Notes: generated by a model from the sequence alone, not told the origin. Numbered from the stretch's first letter, positions 35,443 to 43,910 are shown. The stretch: DNA of 64,000 nucleotides from Puia dinghuensis (GCF_014642875.1 NZ_BMJC01000002.1:1054001-1118000), one strand, 5' to 3'. Numbers and translations: made by a program.

Positions 35443-37284
35443 TTAAAGCGTCATCAGGTTAAGATGATGGAAGGCGTCCCTGCCGGTCCACACCACACCC
35501 ATGTCGCCGTCATAGCACGTACTGAGGATGGGGGTATAGTCGGAGGAATCCCATAGCGTGACCTTATCGGTAAAATGAACCCCGTCATTGGTCAGAATGG
35601 TGTTGAGGCTGTGATTGATGTCGGTGCCCGACCAGCTGAGGTACAACTGGTTGCTGTAAACGAAGAGGCTTGGCCCCGCCACGCTGGTCTCGGGCAGAAT
35701 GACTTTATTCTGCCAGGACTCGCCCTGATCGGAGGAAGACATGATATTAAGGTTGCGTTCGTGGTTGGTCCCCGTCCAGGCGATGAACAGTCTGTCGTTG
35801 AAGGCGGCCAGGGCCGGTGCATCGATACCTTCTTCACCCAGCGTCCGCTTGCTGTGCCAATTGACGCCGTCCCCGGAGAATAGTACGTTCAAGTGGCGTT
35901 GGAGGTCGGAGCCTACCCAGCCCAGCACCAATTGATCGCGATACACCGTGAGGGCAGGCCTTCCCACGCTGGTCTCATTAAGCACCACCTTTTGTTCCCA
36001 ATAAATGCCGTTGGCAGAGGACATCACATTCAGCTGCTGGTTGCCGCTGCCCGACCAGGCAAGGTAAAGCCTGTTGTGGAACACGCAGAGGGTAGCCCCT
36101 GCCGGTGAGGTGTCGTTAAGTGTCAGCTTGTCGAACCAGACGTCCTCTTCCGGTGACTGGATGATGTTGAGATGGTGTTCGGGGTCCGTCCCGGCCCAGG
36201 CCACAACAAGCCTGTTGCCGAATTCAACGGCGCCCGGCGCATTGATGGCCGTATCGTTGAGTATCTCTTTGAACCGGTAGTAGAGGTCCACTTCTCCGTT
36301 GACCGAAGAGTTGTTGACGATGATGGTATGCTGCCCGCAATCGGTGACGGCGTCAATGGGTGTCCAATTCACGGAGGGAGTTCCGTTGCCGGTGAGCAGG
36401 TTGATGTCCCGGAGGGGGGTGTTATAGGCAGCCGGGTAGTCGGAGAAGGACTCGATGGAATAAGCTTCCAGCGTCTCGTTGCACCATAGCAGCTCGGCAA
36501 TTCCGAACACCTGCAGCTGGGTTGGGTTGAGCCCTTCGAACAGGCAGCTGTAATTGAATAGCTGCCCCGAGCGACCAGTCATTTTCATAGCGCCTATGAG
36601 CGTATCCCCGGGGTTGACGGGTACCAGCGGCGAGTGGAAGGCATAGCCGTTGGAGGTAACATACCAGGAGGCGACGGCCCAATATTGACCTCCGCCTGCG
36701 GCAGAGGGGCCCCATTGGAGGACGGGTTGAAGGATGCCGAAATTGGCGCCGTAATTCTGGATGCCGTTGAAGAGGAAGATCGTCTGATTTTGTTTCGACT
36801 CGGGTGGAGGTGGCACCCGCCAGGTGGTTTTGAAGTCGGAAATGGGATGACCGGTACCGTTGTTCCAATAGGCGTACGTGATCCAGCCGCTGCCCAGTGC
36901 GGGAAGTTCGGAAGGCTGCAAGGACGGCTGGGCGATCTTTTTGATGACGTTGTTAGTGGTGAGTTCGACGATCCTTGGTTCGCCTGTGCCATCCCCCGTT
37001 ATGGGGCCGAGGTGGAGCGCCTGGCCTTGTTCGATGCGTTGCACAAGAGAGGAGGGACGATAACCGCCGGGCGTGAGCGCGAATCCTTTTGCGACCATTT
37101 GTTCGCGCAGTTCGGGCCTGGAAGGGAGCTGCTTTCGGGGGATCAGCACCGGGTTGCCCAGGCGATCGAATTGCAGCACCTTCTCCGGCTGCACCTGGGT
37201 GACGCGGTTACGCAGAATGGACCCGCCGGGCGCGAGGACGGCGTCGGACTCGGATTCTGTCCGTTTTCTTGTAGTTGTAGGCAT
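35443..37284 (-). CDS. Beta-sandwich plus beta-propeller protein of unknown function
   Basis: I start at ATG 37284, giving 613 residues; a GTG 39 bp upstream is possible. No signal peptide or lipobox is visible: the N-terminus is MPTTTRKRTESESD, polar and basic. Residues about 125-320 form a domain rich in Trp, Gly and Tyr (SDFKTTWRVPPPP, FLFNGIQNYG, LQPVLQWGPSAAGG, ASWYVTSNGYAF, VNPGDTLIGAMKM) that recalls the concanavalin-A-like fold of G1 peptidases, but its catalytic pair cannot be confirmed. The C-terminal half has six recurring blade motifs of the form YLAWSGT (VVAWAGTD, YLAWSGSG, VLGWVGSD, FIAWTGTN, YLSWSGTD, GVVWTGRD), each followed by HxLNxxxS, as in sialidase or fucose-lectin propellers. 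Sugar binding is a reasonable inference. Confidence 0.75.
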   Translation of the reverse strand: MPTTTRKRTESESDAVLAPGGSILRNRVTQVQPEKVLQFDRLGNPVLIPRKQLPSRPELREQMVAKGFALTPGGYRPSSLVQRIEQGQALHLGPITGDGTGEPRIVELTTNNVIKKIAQPSLQPSELPALGSGWITYAYWNNGTGHPISDFKTTWRVPPPPESKQNQTIFLFNGIQNYGANFGILQPVLQWGPSAAGGGQYWAVASWYVTSNGYAFHSPLVPVNPGDTLIGAMKMTGRSGQLFNYSCLFEGLNPTQLQVFGIAELLWCNETLEAYSIESFSDYPAAYNTPLRDINLLTGNGTPSVNWTPIDAVTDCGQHTIIVNNSSVNGEVDLYYRFKEILNDTAINAPGAVEFGNRLVVAWAGTDPEHHLNIIQSPEEDVWFDKLTLNDTSPAGATLCVFHNRLYLAWSGSGNQQLNVMSSANGIYWEQKVVLNETSVGRPALTVYRDQLVLGWVGSDLQRHLNVLFSGDGVNWHSKRTLGEEGIDAPALAAFNDRLFIAWTGTNHERNLNIMSSSDQGESWQNKVILPETSVAGPSLFVYSNQLYLSWSGTDINHSLNTILTNDGVHFTDKVTLWDSSDYTPILSTCYDGDMGVVWTGRDAFHHLNLMTL

Positions 37285-37455
37285 AGCATTACATTTAATG
37301 GTTAAGAAATGATTTGCCGGCACAACTGGGAAGCGGGGGGACAGTATTCTGTTATGAGGGAAGGTAACGGATAAGCGACAGGAGGGAGATAGTAAAGCTA
37401 ATACAATTTTGGAACAATTGTATTCCCGCCAACTTTTTTTGCCTTTATCAAAATG

Positions 37456-38196
37456 TTAAGCCGGATGGCGGTTGATGTTCTTATAATAGATATATACGGC
37501 GGGCTCTTTCCCGATGGCAGTGAACCATTGCTGGCAGTAGGGCGCCATCCAGATGCAATCGCCTTTTTTTACGGGGTACCAGTCCTGGTCGAGGCGTTGG
37601 ATGCCTTGACCTTGCAGGAATAAGATGCCATGCTCCATGATATGCGTTTCCACCATGGGGAGGTGTCCTCCCGGGTCATAGGTGAGGATATTTATGGCCA
37701 TGTCAAAGGCGAGGTCGCCGGGCAGGAGAACCTGGTTGCGAACAGCCGGGTCGCCGAGAATGTCACTTGCCGGGATGTCCGCGGCGTCACCGAAGAGGGT
37801 GTTAGGGACGATGGCGCCCTCCAGTGGTTCGTACACCTTATGAAAGCTGAGCAATTGGGTGCCTGCGACGGGGCTGTCGAGGCGATATTCCCGCCACTCG
37901 GGGATATAAACATAATGGCCCTTTGTAAGAGTTCGCGTTTCCCCGTTGGCGGTTGCCCGAATCTCCCCATTTATCACGAAAAAGAAGCTTTGTAACTGGG
38001 AGGTATAACCGGTGATCGCGGCATCTGGCCGGCAGGTGATGAGTGTTTGAGAGAACCGGGCGCCCATCTCTTTACTGATGAGTACGTTGACCGTACAGCC
38101 AGTCCAGCCGGGAATGGTGCTGGGAATATAGCCGTCGGGGCTTATCAGGGCATGGCTGTTTTTAACAACCGATCGGGTTAGTGCGGATATTTCCAT
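37456..38196 (-). CDS. allE: (S)-ureidoglycine aminohydrolase
   Basis: This bicupin enzyme of purine/allantoin breakdown converts (S)-ureidoglycine to (S)-ureidoglycolate and ammonia, using a bound metal. The 246-residue sequence opens with the family N-terminus (LTRSVVKNSHALISPDGYIPSTIPGW), has an N-terminal cupin (about 60-125) and a C-terminal cupin with the metal-site segment GGHLPMVETHIMEHGILFLQGQGIQRLD. No other allantoin-degrading gene is visible nearby. It is divergent from a TonB-dependent receptor, with an inverted repeat in the shared promoter region, so the two could be co-regulated. Confidence 0.9.
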   Translation of the reverse strand: MEISALTRSVVKNSHALISPDGYIPSTIPGWTGCTVNVLISKEMGARFSQTLITCRPDAAITGYTSQLQSFFFVINGEIRATANGETRTLTKGHYVYIPEWREYRLDSPVAGTQLLSFHKVYEPLEGAIVPNTLFGDAADIPASDILGDPAVRNQVLLPGDLAFDMAINILTYDPGGHLPMVETHIMEHGILFLQGQGIQRLDQDWYPVKKGDCIWMAPYCQQWFTAIGKEPAVYIYYKNINRHPA

Positions 38197-38221
38197 GGAT
38201 GGAAATTACAAAATACCGATT

Positions 38222-38249
38222 GCAAAAACTCCAAAATCGGAGTTTTTGC
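38222..38249. promoter_or_regulatory. Perfect 11-bp inverted repeat between allE and the TonB receptor
   Basis: GCAAAAACTCC (38222-38232) and GGAGTTTTTGC (38239-38249) are exact inverse complements around AAAATC. The site lies 26 bp upstream of allE and 46 bp upstream of the receptor gene. For the receptor, TTTG at 38245-38248 inside the right arm, followed after 20 nt by TACATATC, resembles a weak Bacteroidota -33/-7 pair, so a bound repressor would cover the -33 element. It is a strong operator candidate; the regulator is not in this window. Confidence 0.65.
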
Positions 38250-38295
38250 GTTAAATTGAGTATAGCACTACATATCTAAACCAAAACGAAACTGA

Positions 38296-41200
38296 ATGAG
38301 AAACAACAAATCTCGGGGCGTCGCCCTATTCTTTTGTTCCCTCCTCTTATTTACCGGTTTGCGGCTCACCGCCCAGGTGACAACTTCCACCATTGGCGGT
38401 ACCGTAACCGACAATGAAGGGAAGCCGCTTTCCGGGGCGACGGTAGAGATCAGCTTCCCCGACGCAGGGATAAAAAGACATGTCGTTACCGGTAGCAGCG
38501 GCAGTTTTCTTGTGCCCAACATGCGGGTGGGCGGCCCGTATACCGTCACGGTGAGCTATACGGGGTTCACTCCAAAGACGGAGAGCAATATCAATCTCGA
38601 ACTGGGGCAGACCAGCACGGTTGATTTCAAGCTGGAGCCGGCGGCGGTGAACCTCAGTGCCGTAACGGTGACCAGAAACCGGTTGTTTAATGAGAACCGC
38701 ACGGGCGCTTCGGTGAATATCACCAGCCAGCAGATAAGGCAGCTGCCGACCATTTCCCGCAGCGCCGACGATTATACGCGGCTGACGCCTTCGGCCTCGC
38801 CCACCTATAATGGGGTATCCTTTGCAGGCCGCAACGGGCAGTACAACAACTATTCCCTGGATGGCGCCGTCTTCAACAACCCCTTTGGCCTCGATGCGCC
38901 GACGCCCGGCGGGCAGGCAAACGCCCAGCCGATATCCCTGGATGCGATCGACCAGATACAGGTGAACATCGCGCCTTATGATGTGACGCAGGCGGGATTT
39001 ACCGGTGCGGGTATCAATACCGTCACGAAGAGCGGTACGAATAAAACGTTTGGCACCATCTATGGCTTCTTCCGCAACCAGGCGCTGACGGGACATAGGG
39101 TGGAAGGCAATTCCTTCAACGTGCCTTCCCTGCACGATTTCCAGGGAGGAGCATCCCTTGGCGGCGCGTTAGTGAAGAACAAACTCTTTTTCTTCATAAA
39201 TTTTGAAACGCAACAACGCGACGATGCAAATAGCGCTTATGTGGCCAACGATGGTAAAAATACGGGCCAGATCACGACATCACGTGTGTTGAAGTCCGAC
39301 CTGGATGCAGTGAGTTCGCTATTGTCGAAGAATTATGGTTATGTCACCGGGCCATATCAGAATTTTACTCAAAACACGGTGAGCTATAAATGGATCGCCA
39401 AACTGGACTGGGTGATCAATGACAAAAACACGCTGACCTTCACCTATAACGGGTTGAGCGCCTACCAGGACAAGCCCGCTCACCCGAGCGCCATCAACCG
39501 CCGGGGACCGGATGCGATCACCCTGCAATTCCAGAATTCGGGTTACCGGATGAACAACCACCTGGAGAACTTCGGCCTTGAGCTAAAGACCAACTTCAAC
39601 AGCACGGTCTCCAACAATCTCAGGGTGATCAACACGATATTCCATGATTTCCGAAACCCCTTCTCGACGCCTTTCCCGGTTATCAACATAACGAAGAACA
39701 ATGTCCCTTACATCATCGCGGGCGAAGAGCCGTTTAGCATTCATAATATTTTGAACCAAAACGCGCTTCAGCTGACAGACAACGTTACCGTGGCGCTGCC
39801 GAATCATACCCTCACCATCGGCGGCTCGTATGAGCAATTTCGGTTTGAGAACTCTTTCAACCTGACGGGGTATGGATTCGATGTCTTTAACGAGATCGAT
39901 CTGGCAACCTTCCTGGCAGGCGGCTATCCGGCAGCGGGAGATGTGACCTATGCGAAGAATGCCGCGGCGGCGGACAAATGGACCTGGTCGTATTTGACCG
40001 TTGGTCAGGCTGCCTTGTACGCGCAGGATGCCTGGAAGGTCTCCAGCAATTTCAAGCTCACCTATGGACTGCGGGTCGACAAGCCGGTGTACTTCTATGG
40101 ATCGTCTAATTACTTTATCAGCCCGCAGATGAATGCGGATGGAACCTTTAGCGGCAACTATTCCTATGGGATGCCCACGGTGCATAATACCGATTCGCTC
40201 AGGATCTTCGATCCGCTCACCGGTGCGCGGGCGCATAACCTCGCGGCAATCGACAACTCACAATTCCCCAAGGCTACGCCGGTTTTCTCACCGCGCATCG
40301 GCTTCAACTGGAATGTCAATGGTGACAACAAGATCCAGATTCGGGGAGGCTCAGGTTTGTTCACGGGCCGCTTCCCTTTCGTCTGGATAGGGAACCAGAT
40401 CGAGAACCCCTTTACGGGATATTTCAACGTGACGGCGCGGAATTTCCACTGGCCGCAGATCTGGCGGACAAGCGTCGGCGTGGATTACAAGCTCAATCCC
40501 ACCACCGTCATAACTGTCGATCTGGGTTATACCAAGGATGTCCATGCGATGATGGTACAGGATTATGGGCTGGGGACGCCGACGGGGGTCTTGAACTCGG
40601 GTACGGCCGATCACCGGGCGGTCTATCTGTCTGACACTACTAATAAGGGCAGCGTGAGCACCTACGTTTTCGGCAACAACGGCAAGGGATATTCCTACAA
40701 TGCAACCCTGCAGGTGACGGAAAACCTGCCGATGGGGCTTTTCCTGACGGGGTCGTACAACTACCAGGTGGCCATGGACGCCAACTCTATCTCGGCGGAG
40801 ATCTCGGGGGATGCGTTCGACCGCAACCCCGTCGTCAGCAATCCCAACATCCCGGTGGTGACGCATTCGCTGTATGGCAATACGCACCGGTTTGTGCTCG
40901 CGGGGATCAAGCGGCTGGACTACAAATGGGGGGCTACTGCTTTCTCGCTGTTTGCCAACTGGACCAGCGGCAACCGGTTCTCCTATACGTATGCCGGCGA
41001 TCTCACCAACAGCAGCCCGGCGGGCATCAATGCGTTGTTATACGTTCCCACGCAGGCGGAGATCCCGAATATGCTGTTCACGCCTTATACCGACGTGAAG
41101 GGCGTGGTGCAGAGTCCTGCCGTACAGCAGGCGGCCCTGGAGGCATTCATCGAGCAGGACAAATACCTGAACAAGCACCGCGGGCAGTATACGGAGCGCA

Positions 41201-41508
41201 ACGGCGGACAGACGCCCTGGTTCAGCGAGGTGGATGCACGGATATTACAGGACTTCAAGCTGGACAAGACACAGCGCATCCAGCTGAGTTTCGATATCGT
41301 CAACCTGGGGAACCTCATCAGCAGCAGCTGGGGTGTGCGCAAGTATGCGAGCACGTCGGGCTATTTCCAGCCGATATCGTATGTGGGGAACAATGGAGCC
41401 GGCCAGGCCGAGTACCAGTTCGATCCTTCGCAGAAGAAGACGTTTACATCGAGCCCCGACCTGCCGAGCCGCTGGCAGATGGAGTTTGGGGTGAGGTATA
41501 TTTTTTAG
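38296..41508 (+). CDS. TonB-dependent outer-membrane receptor, Oar-like
   Basis: The 1070-residue receptor has an export signal (residues about 8-25, VALFFCSLLLFTGLRLTAQ), a carboxypeptidase-regulatory-like domain (about 30-118: GGTVTDNEGKPLSGATVEI, GPYTVTVSYTGFTPK), a plug (LPTISRSADDYTRLTPSAS, YNNYSLDGAVFNNPFGL, DQIQVNIAPYDVTQAGFTGAGINTVTKSGTN) and a long beta-barrel ending WQMEFGVRYIF with the usual terminal Phe. The plug sequence and the absence of a SusD partner point to the Oar-like group rather than to a SusC sugar importer. The substrate is not known; the divergent allE makes a purine-derived ureide one speculative possibility. Confidence 0.93.
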   Translation: MRNNKSRGVALFFCSLLLFTGLRLTAQVTTSTIGGTVTDNEGKPLSGATVEISFPDAGIKRHVVTGSSGSFLVPNMRVGGPYTVTVSYTGFTPKTESNINLELGQTSTVDFKLEPAAVNLSAVTVTRNRLFNENRTGASVNITSQQIRQLPTISRSADDYTRLTPSASPTYNGVSFAGRNGQYNNYSLDGAVFNNPFGLDAPTPGGQANAQPISLDAIDQIQVNIAPYDVTQAGFTGAGINTVTKSGTNKTFGTIYGFFRNQALTGHRVEGNSFNVPSLHDFQGGASLGGALVKNKLFFFINFETQQRDDANSAYVANDGKNTGQITTSRVLKSDLDAVSSLLSKNYGYVTGPYQNFTQNTVSYKWIAKLDWVINDKNTLTFTYNGLSAYQDKPAHPSAINRRGPDAITLQFQNSGYRMNNHLENFGLELKTNFNSTVSNNLRVINTIFHDFRNPFSTPFPVINITKNNVPYIIAGEEPFSIHNILNQNALQLTDNVTVALPNHTLTIGGSYEQFRFENSFNLTGYGFDVFNEIDLATFLAGGYPAAGDVTYAKNAAAADKWTWSYLTVGQAALYAQDAWKVSSNFKLTYGLRVDKPVYFYGSSNYFISPQMNADGTFSGNYSYGMPTVHNTDSLRIFDPLTGARAHNLAAIDNSQFPKATPVFSPRIGFNWNVNGDNKIQIRGGSGLFTGRFPFVWIGNQIENPFTGYFNVTARNFHWPQIWRTSVGVDYKLNPTTVITVDLGYTKDVHAMMVQDYGLGTPTGVLNSGTADHRAVYLSDTTNKGSVSTYVFGNNGKGYSYNATLQVTENLPMGLFLTGSYNYQVAMDANSISAEISGDAFDRNPVVSNPNIPVVTHSLYGNTHRFVLAGIKRLDYKWGATAFSLFANWTSGNRFSYTYAGDLTNSSPAGINALLYVPTQAEIPNMLFTPYTDVKGVVQSPAVQQAALEAFIEQDKYLNKHRGQYTERNGGQTPWFSEVDARILQDFKLDKTQRIQLSFDIVNLGNLISSSWGVRKYASTSGYFQPISYVGNNGAGQAEYQFDPSQKKTFTSSPDLPSRWQMEFGVRYIF

Positions 41509-41549
41509 GACGGCTTATATTTAGAGCTGCTTGCGCGTATTATATTGCA

Positions 41550-41581
41550 GGCGCCGGGGGAGACTCCGGCGCCTTTTTCTT
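41550..41581 (+). terminator. Rho-independent terminator of the TonB receptor gene
   Basis: GGCGCCGG (41550-41557) and CCGGCGCC (41566-41573) form an 8-bp GC stem followed at once by TTTTTCTT. It lies about 40 bp after the receptor stop codon, directly before the convergent end of the ART-like gene, and matches a canonical intrinsic terminator. Confidence 0.85.
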
Positions 41582-41592
41582 GAGCTGGCTGA

Positions 41593-42207
41593 TCATGCCC
41601 TATATTCTTTGCTCAGATAGGGATTGAACATTTCCACCGGCCGGGGAAGGAAGTACCCTTTGATGCATTTAGGGTTGATCACGCAGATCTCTATGTGCAG
41701 CCGATCGGTGAAGTTGGCGCCGGCGTAGATGGGGCCGCCTTCGGGGAAAGGGCTGCGGACAGTATCGTAGGCGGGGAAGCCTTTCTTCCCGTTGGATTCA
41801 TGCATGAAATTGATGACAGCGCAGTCGAGTTGGCGATTAGGGCCGTTATTTATGGGTAGTTGTTTGCCACCATCCTGTAAGGTTAGCAATAGTTCGGTAT
41901 GCGCCTGTTTGACGACATCGATGGAATTTGGCTCGATCAGGTTCAGGCAATTGCCCAATTCTATGATCGCCCCGACAACAAAGGGTATACGGATCTTACC
42001 GGCGAACTTTTGCTGCTTCCGGGCCGCTTCTTCCGCATAGGATAATGCGCGATACGGGTTTTGCTCCCAAAAATAAATGCCCTCGCCGAGCCAATCCCAT
42101 GGATTGTTGCTCGGGCGCAGTTCGTCAGAACCGTTAAGGAGACGTAAACCCAAATCCCGGTCGCAGCTGTGGAAACCGGTGATCTGGAAAGGCTGAAGGT
42201 AAGACAC
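41593..42207 (-). CDS. PARP-like ADP-ribosyltransferase-fold protein, copy 1
   Basis: This is a 204-residue soluble protein with no signal peptide. The N-terminal half resembles the NAD-binding core of PARP-type transferases: TGFHSCDR (His13, compare the HGT/HGS motif) and LGEGIYFWEQNPYRALSYAEEA (Tyr45, compare GKGIYFAxxxSKSAxY). A third catalytic residue could be Glu173 in DRLHIEICV. The C-terminal segment GAIIELGNCLNLIEP and KGYFLPRP complete a compact domain; the overall family appears widespread but I know no published function. It starts with GTG immediately after the TAA of the upstream 51-residue gene, so translation is coupled. About four fifths of its residues match copy 2 at 43140. 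An NAD-dependent toxin or modifier is inferred, not shown. Confidence 0.8.
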   Translation of the reverse strand: MSYLQPFQITGFHSCDRDLGLRLLNGSDELRPSNNPWDWLGEGIYFWEQNPYRALSYAEEAARKQQKFAGKIRIPFVVGAIIELGNCLNLIEPNSIDVVKQAHTELLLTLQDGGKQLPINNGPNRQLDCAVINFMHESNGKKGFPAYDTVRSPFPEGGPIYAGANFTDRLHIEICVINPKCIKGYFLPRPVEMFNPYLSKEYRA

Positions 42208-42363
42208 TTACTTCTTTTTCTTCTTAGCCTTCTTTATCTTCTTGTCTGGAAGGATGATTCCTGCGTCAATGAGGAATTGACGTGAAGCTTCCCTGTTGCC
42301 CCGAAGTTCTTCGCCGACTTCACGGAGAACCTGTATTTGACGGTCTCTTTGTTCCTGGGTCAT
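42208..42363 (-). CDS. Small lysine-tailed partner protein, copy 1 (putative antitoxin)
   Basis: The 51-residue product (start ATG 42363) has a helical N-terminal part, MTQEQRDRQIQVLREVGEEL, a conserved SRQFLIDAGIILPDK core and a C-terminal run of ten lysines among thirteen residues. A longer frame reaches 42432, but copy 2 keeps the same ATG position and the promoter element lies inside that extension. The gene immediately precedes the ART-like gene (TAA then GTG). Short genes with an FLxxAGI core often sit upstream of toxin genes, so an antitoxin role is plausible; the basic tail could instead bind nucleic acid or help docking. Confidence 0.75.
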   Translation of the reverse strand: MTQEQRDRQIQVLREVGEELRGNREASRQFLIDAGIILPDKKIKKAKKKKK

Positions 42364-42389
42364 ATAATAAGGTTTGGAATTTGATACTG

Positions 42390-42432
42390 CAAAAATAGGA
42401 TGTTTTCGCATAACAAAAATGATATTTATCAA
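42390..42432 (-). promoter_or_regulatory. Promoter and palindromic operator of module copy 1
   Basis: On the minus strand TATTTTTG (plus-strand 42390-42397) matches the Bacteroidota -7 consensus TAnnTTTG, with a TTTTTG about 16 nt further upstream as a -33 candidate. Just upstream is an inverted repeat, TGATATTTATCA at 42420-42431 on the plus strand. The same elements lie at identical distances from the start codon in copy 2, which argues for functional conservation and autoregulation. Confidence 0.65.
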
Positions 42433-42470
42433 CCTTATTGACCAAATCTCAATTTTCCGCTTACCGGCCT

Positions 42471-42998
42471 TTAATTACGGGTCAGGATAAACCCATTGGC
42501 GTCGCTGCTCCAGCCGGAGCAATAAGCAGGGCAATCCTTTTCAGTCACGGTGCCGGTAATATTGTCGGTGGTGTAATTAAGAATGCCGATCCTGACATTG
42601 CCAAGCCCAATGGCGCCACCGCTGCTATTGTACAACATTTGTGACTCATCCAGGGCAAAGGCGCTGCTGGAGAGTATGGCTACATAGTCAGTGATGCCAG
42701 GCAGCGTTGGCGCCGGAAGGCCGCAATTGCTTCCGATGGATGTAGCAGCGCTGTAGGAAAGCAGGGTTTGGGTGATGCTGACGGAGCTGTCGCCGAGTGT
42801 GGTAATCTCCCATTTGATCGTGGCCGTGAATTTGGCATACCTGGCATAGCCGCCGCAACCGTCGCTGCTGTAATACAGCGTCACAGGGTTGGGGGTTGTC
42901 CATGTGCCCGATAGATTTCGGGCGGGTGTCAGGGGAGTTGCTTTTTTGCATTCTCCAAAAAGGATGACCAGGAGAAAGAGCGGGATGTATGTTTTCAT
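42471..42998 (-). CDS. Small surface or periplasmic lipoprotein of unknown function
   Basis: The 175-residue protein has a lipoprotein signal (MKTYIPLFLLVILFGEC, lipobox LFGEC with Cys17) and then a Ser/Thr/Gly-rich beta-type domain with paired cysteines (SSDGCGGYARY, SNCGLPAP, KDCPAYCSGW) that could form disulfides. NLSGTWTTP at the start of the mature part recalls lipocalin-like beta-barrels that begin with a GxW motif, but this is weak. It lies between the two ART modules on the same strand and may share a transcript with copy 1 downstream (107 bp to the copy 1 start codon), although copy 1 has its own promoter. It has no recognisable link to ADP-ribosylation. Confidence 0.75.
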   Translation of the reverse strand: MKTYIPLFLLVILFGECKKATPLTPARNLSGTWTTPNPVTLYYSSDGCGGYARYAKFTATIKWEITTLGDSSVSITQTLLSYSAATSIGSNCGLPAPTLPGITDYVAILSSSAFALDESQMLYNSSGGAIGLGNVRIGILNYTTDNITGTVTEKDCPAYCSGWSSDANGFILTRN

Positions 42999-43139
42999 GA
43001 TGGTTTGGGGTGGTTACTTCAGTTATATGCAGGACGAATGATGTGCCCGGCATGTTGTAAACATAGCCAGGCTAAGCGGTTTTTTCAATACCAATAGGAC
43101 GGTAGGCGCGTATACCAAATTGCCGGTAGGGCTATTTGA

Positions 43140-43754
43140 TCACGCTCTACGTTCGTTGTGCAGATAGGGATTGAATATCTCCACCGGCCTTGGAAGGAAA
43201 TAACCTTTGATGCGTTGGGGATTGAGCACGCAGATCTCGATGTGCAGGCGATCGGTGAAGTTGGCGCCTGCGTAGATAGGGCCGCCTTCGTGGAAGGGGC
43301 TGCGGATGGTGTCGTAAATGGGAAGACCTCTTTTCTGATTGGTTTGGTGCAGGTATTTGATTACGGCACAGTCGAGTTGGCGGTTAGCACCTTTGTTTAT
43401 GGGCAGTCGTTCGCCCGTCTTCTGGGCGGCTGCCGACAGTTCGGCATGGGCTTTTTTGAGGATATTGATAGAATGAGGCTCGATCAGGTTCAAACAGTTG
43501 CCTAATTCGATGATGGCCCCAACAACAAACGGGTTTTTTATGTGCCCTGCAAACTTCTGATGTTTTTGAGCAGCTTCTTCGGCATAGGATAAGGCGCGAT
43601 AAGGGTTCTGCTCCCAAAAATAAACGCCGGGGCCGAGCCAATCCCATGGATTATTGCTCGGTCTCAACTCATCGGAACCGTTGAGCAGACGAAGACCCAG
43701 TTCGCGGTCGCAGCTGTGGAAACCGGTGATCTGAAAAGGTTGATGGTAGGACAC
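43140..43754 (-). CDS. PARP-like ADP-ribosyltransferase-fold protein, copy 2
   Basis: The 204-residue paralogue of the protein at 41593 has exactly the same length. His13 (TGFHSCDR), Tyr45 (LGPGVYFWEQNPYRALSYAEEA) and Glu173 (HIEICV) are unchanged, while differences cluster in the middle (about residues 92-145) and the last five residues. By hand count roughly 43 of 204 positions differ. The pattern, with an invariant putative active site and a variable middle, fits two enzymes kept under selection with diverged partner or target specificity. It starts with GTG directly after the TAA of the 51-residue gene. Annotation as an ADP-ribosyltransferase rests on motif resemblance only. Confidence 0.8.
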   Translation of the reverse strand: MSYHQPFQITGFHSCDRELGLRLLNGSDELRPSNNPWDWLGPGVYFWEQNPYRALSYAEEAAQKHQKFAGHIKNPFVVGAIIELGNCLNLIEPHSINILKKAHAELSAAAQKTGERLPINKGANRQLDCAVIKYLHQTNQKRGLPIYDTIRSPFHEGGPIYAGANFTDRLHIEICVLNPQRIKGYFLPRPVEIFNPYLHNERRA

Positions 43755-43910
43755 TTACTTCTTCTTTTTAGCCTTCTTCTTTTTATTCTTGTCCGGGAGA
43801 ATGATCCCCGCGTCGATGAGAAATTGGCGGGCGGTCTTCTTTGAGCGTCGGATTTCTAGGCCTACTTCGTGGAGTACCCGTATTTGTTCTTCAATTTGTT
43901 CTTCTGTCAT
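43755..43910 (-). CDS. Small lysine-tailed partner protein, copy 2 (putative antitoxin)
   Basis: The 51-residue paralogue of the gene at 42208 (start ATG 43910) has a variable helical half, MTEEQIEEQIRVLHEVGLEI, the invariant ARQFLIDAGIILPDK core and a lysine-rich tail (NKKKKAKKKK). The N-terminal halves of the two small proteins differ more than the cores, and the paired ART proteins also differ in their middle, which would suit cognate-specific pairing. The upstream leader matches copy 1 base-for-base in spacing. Confidence 0.75.
   Translation of the reverse strand: MTEEQIEEQIRVLHEVGLEIRRSKKTARQFLIDAGIILPDKNKKKKAKKKK

Larger units (their letters stand above)
41593..42432 (-). repeat. Duplicated 840-bp module, copy 1
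   Basis: From the ART stop codon to the upstream palindrome this unit is exactly 840 bp, the same length as copy 2 at 43140-43979. The two are in direct orientation, 707 bp apart, with the lipoprotein gene between. Coding parts have diverged by substitution without any net length change, so the duplication is old or the copies were acquired as related cassettes. Confidence 0.85.
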
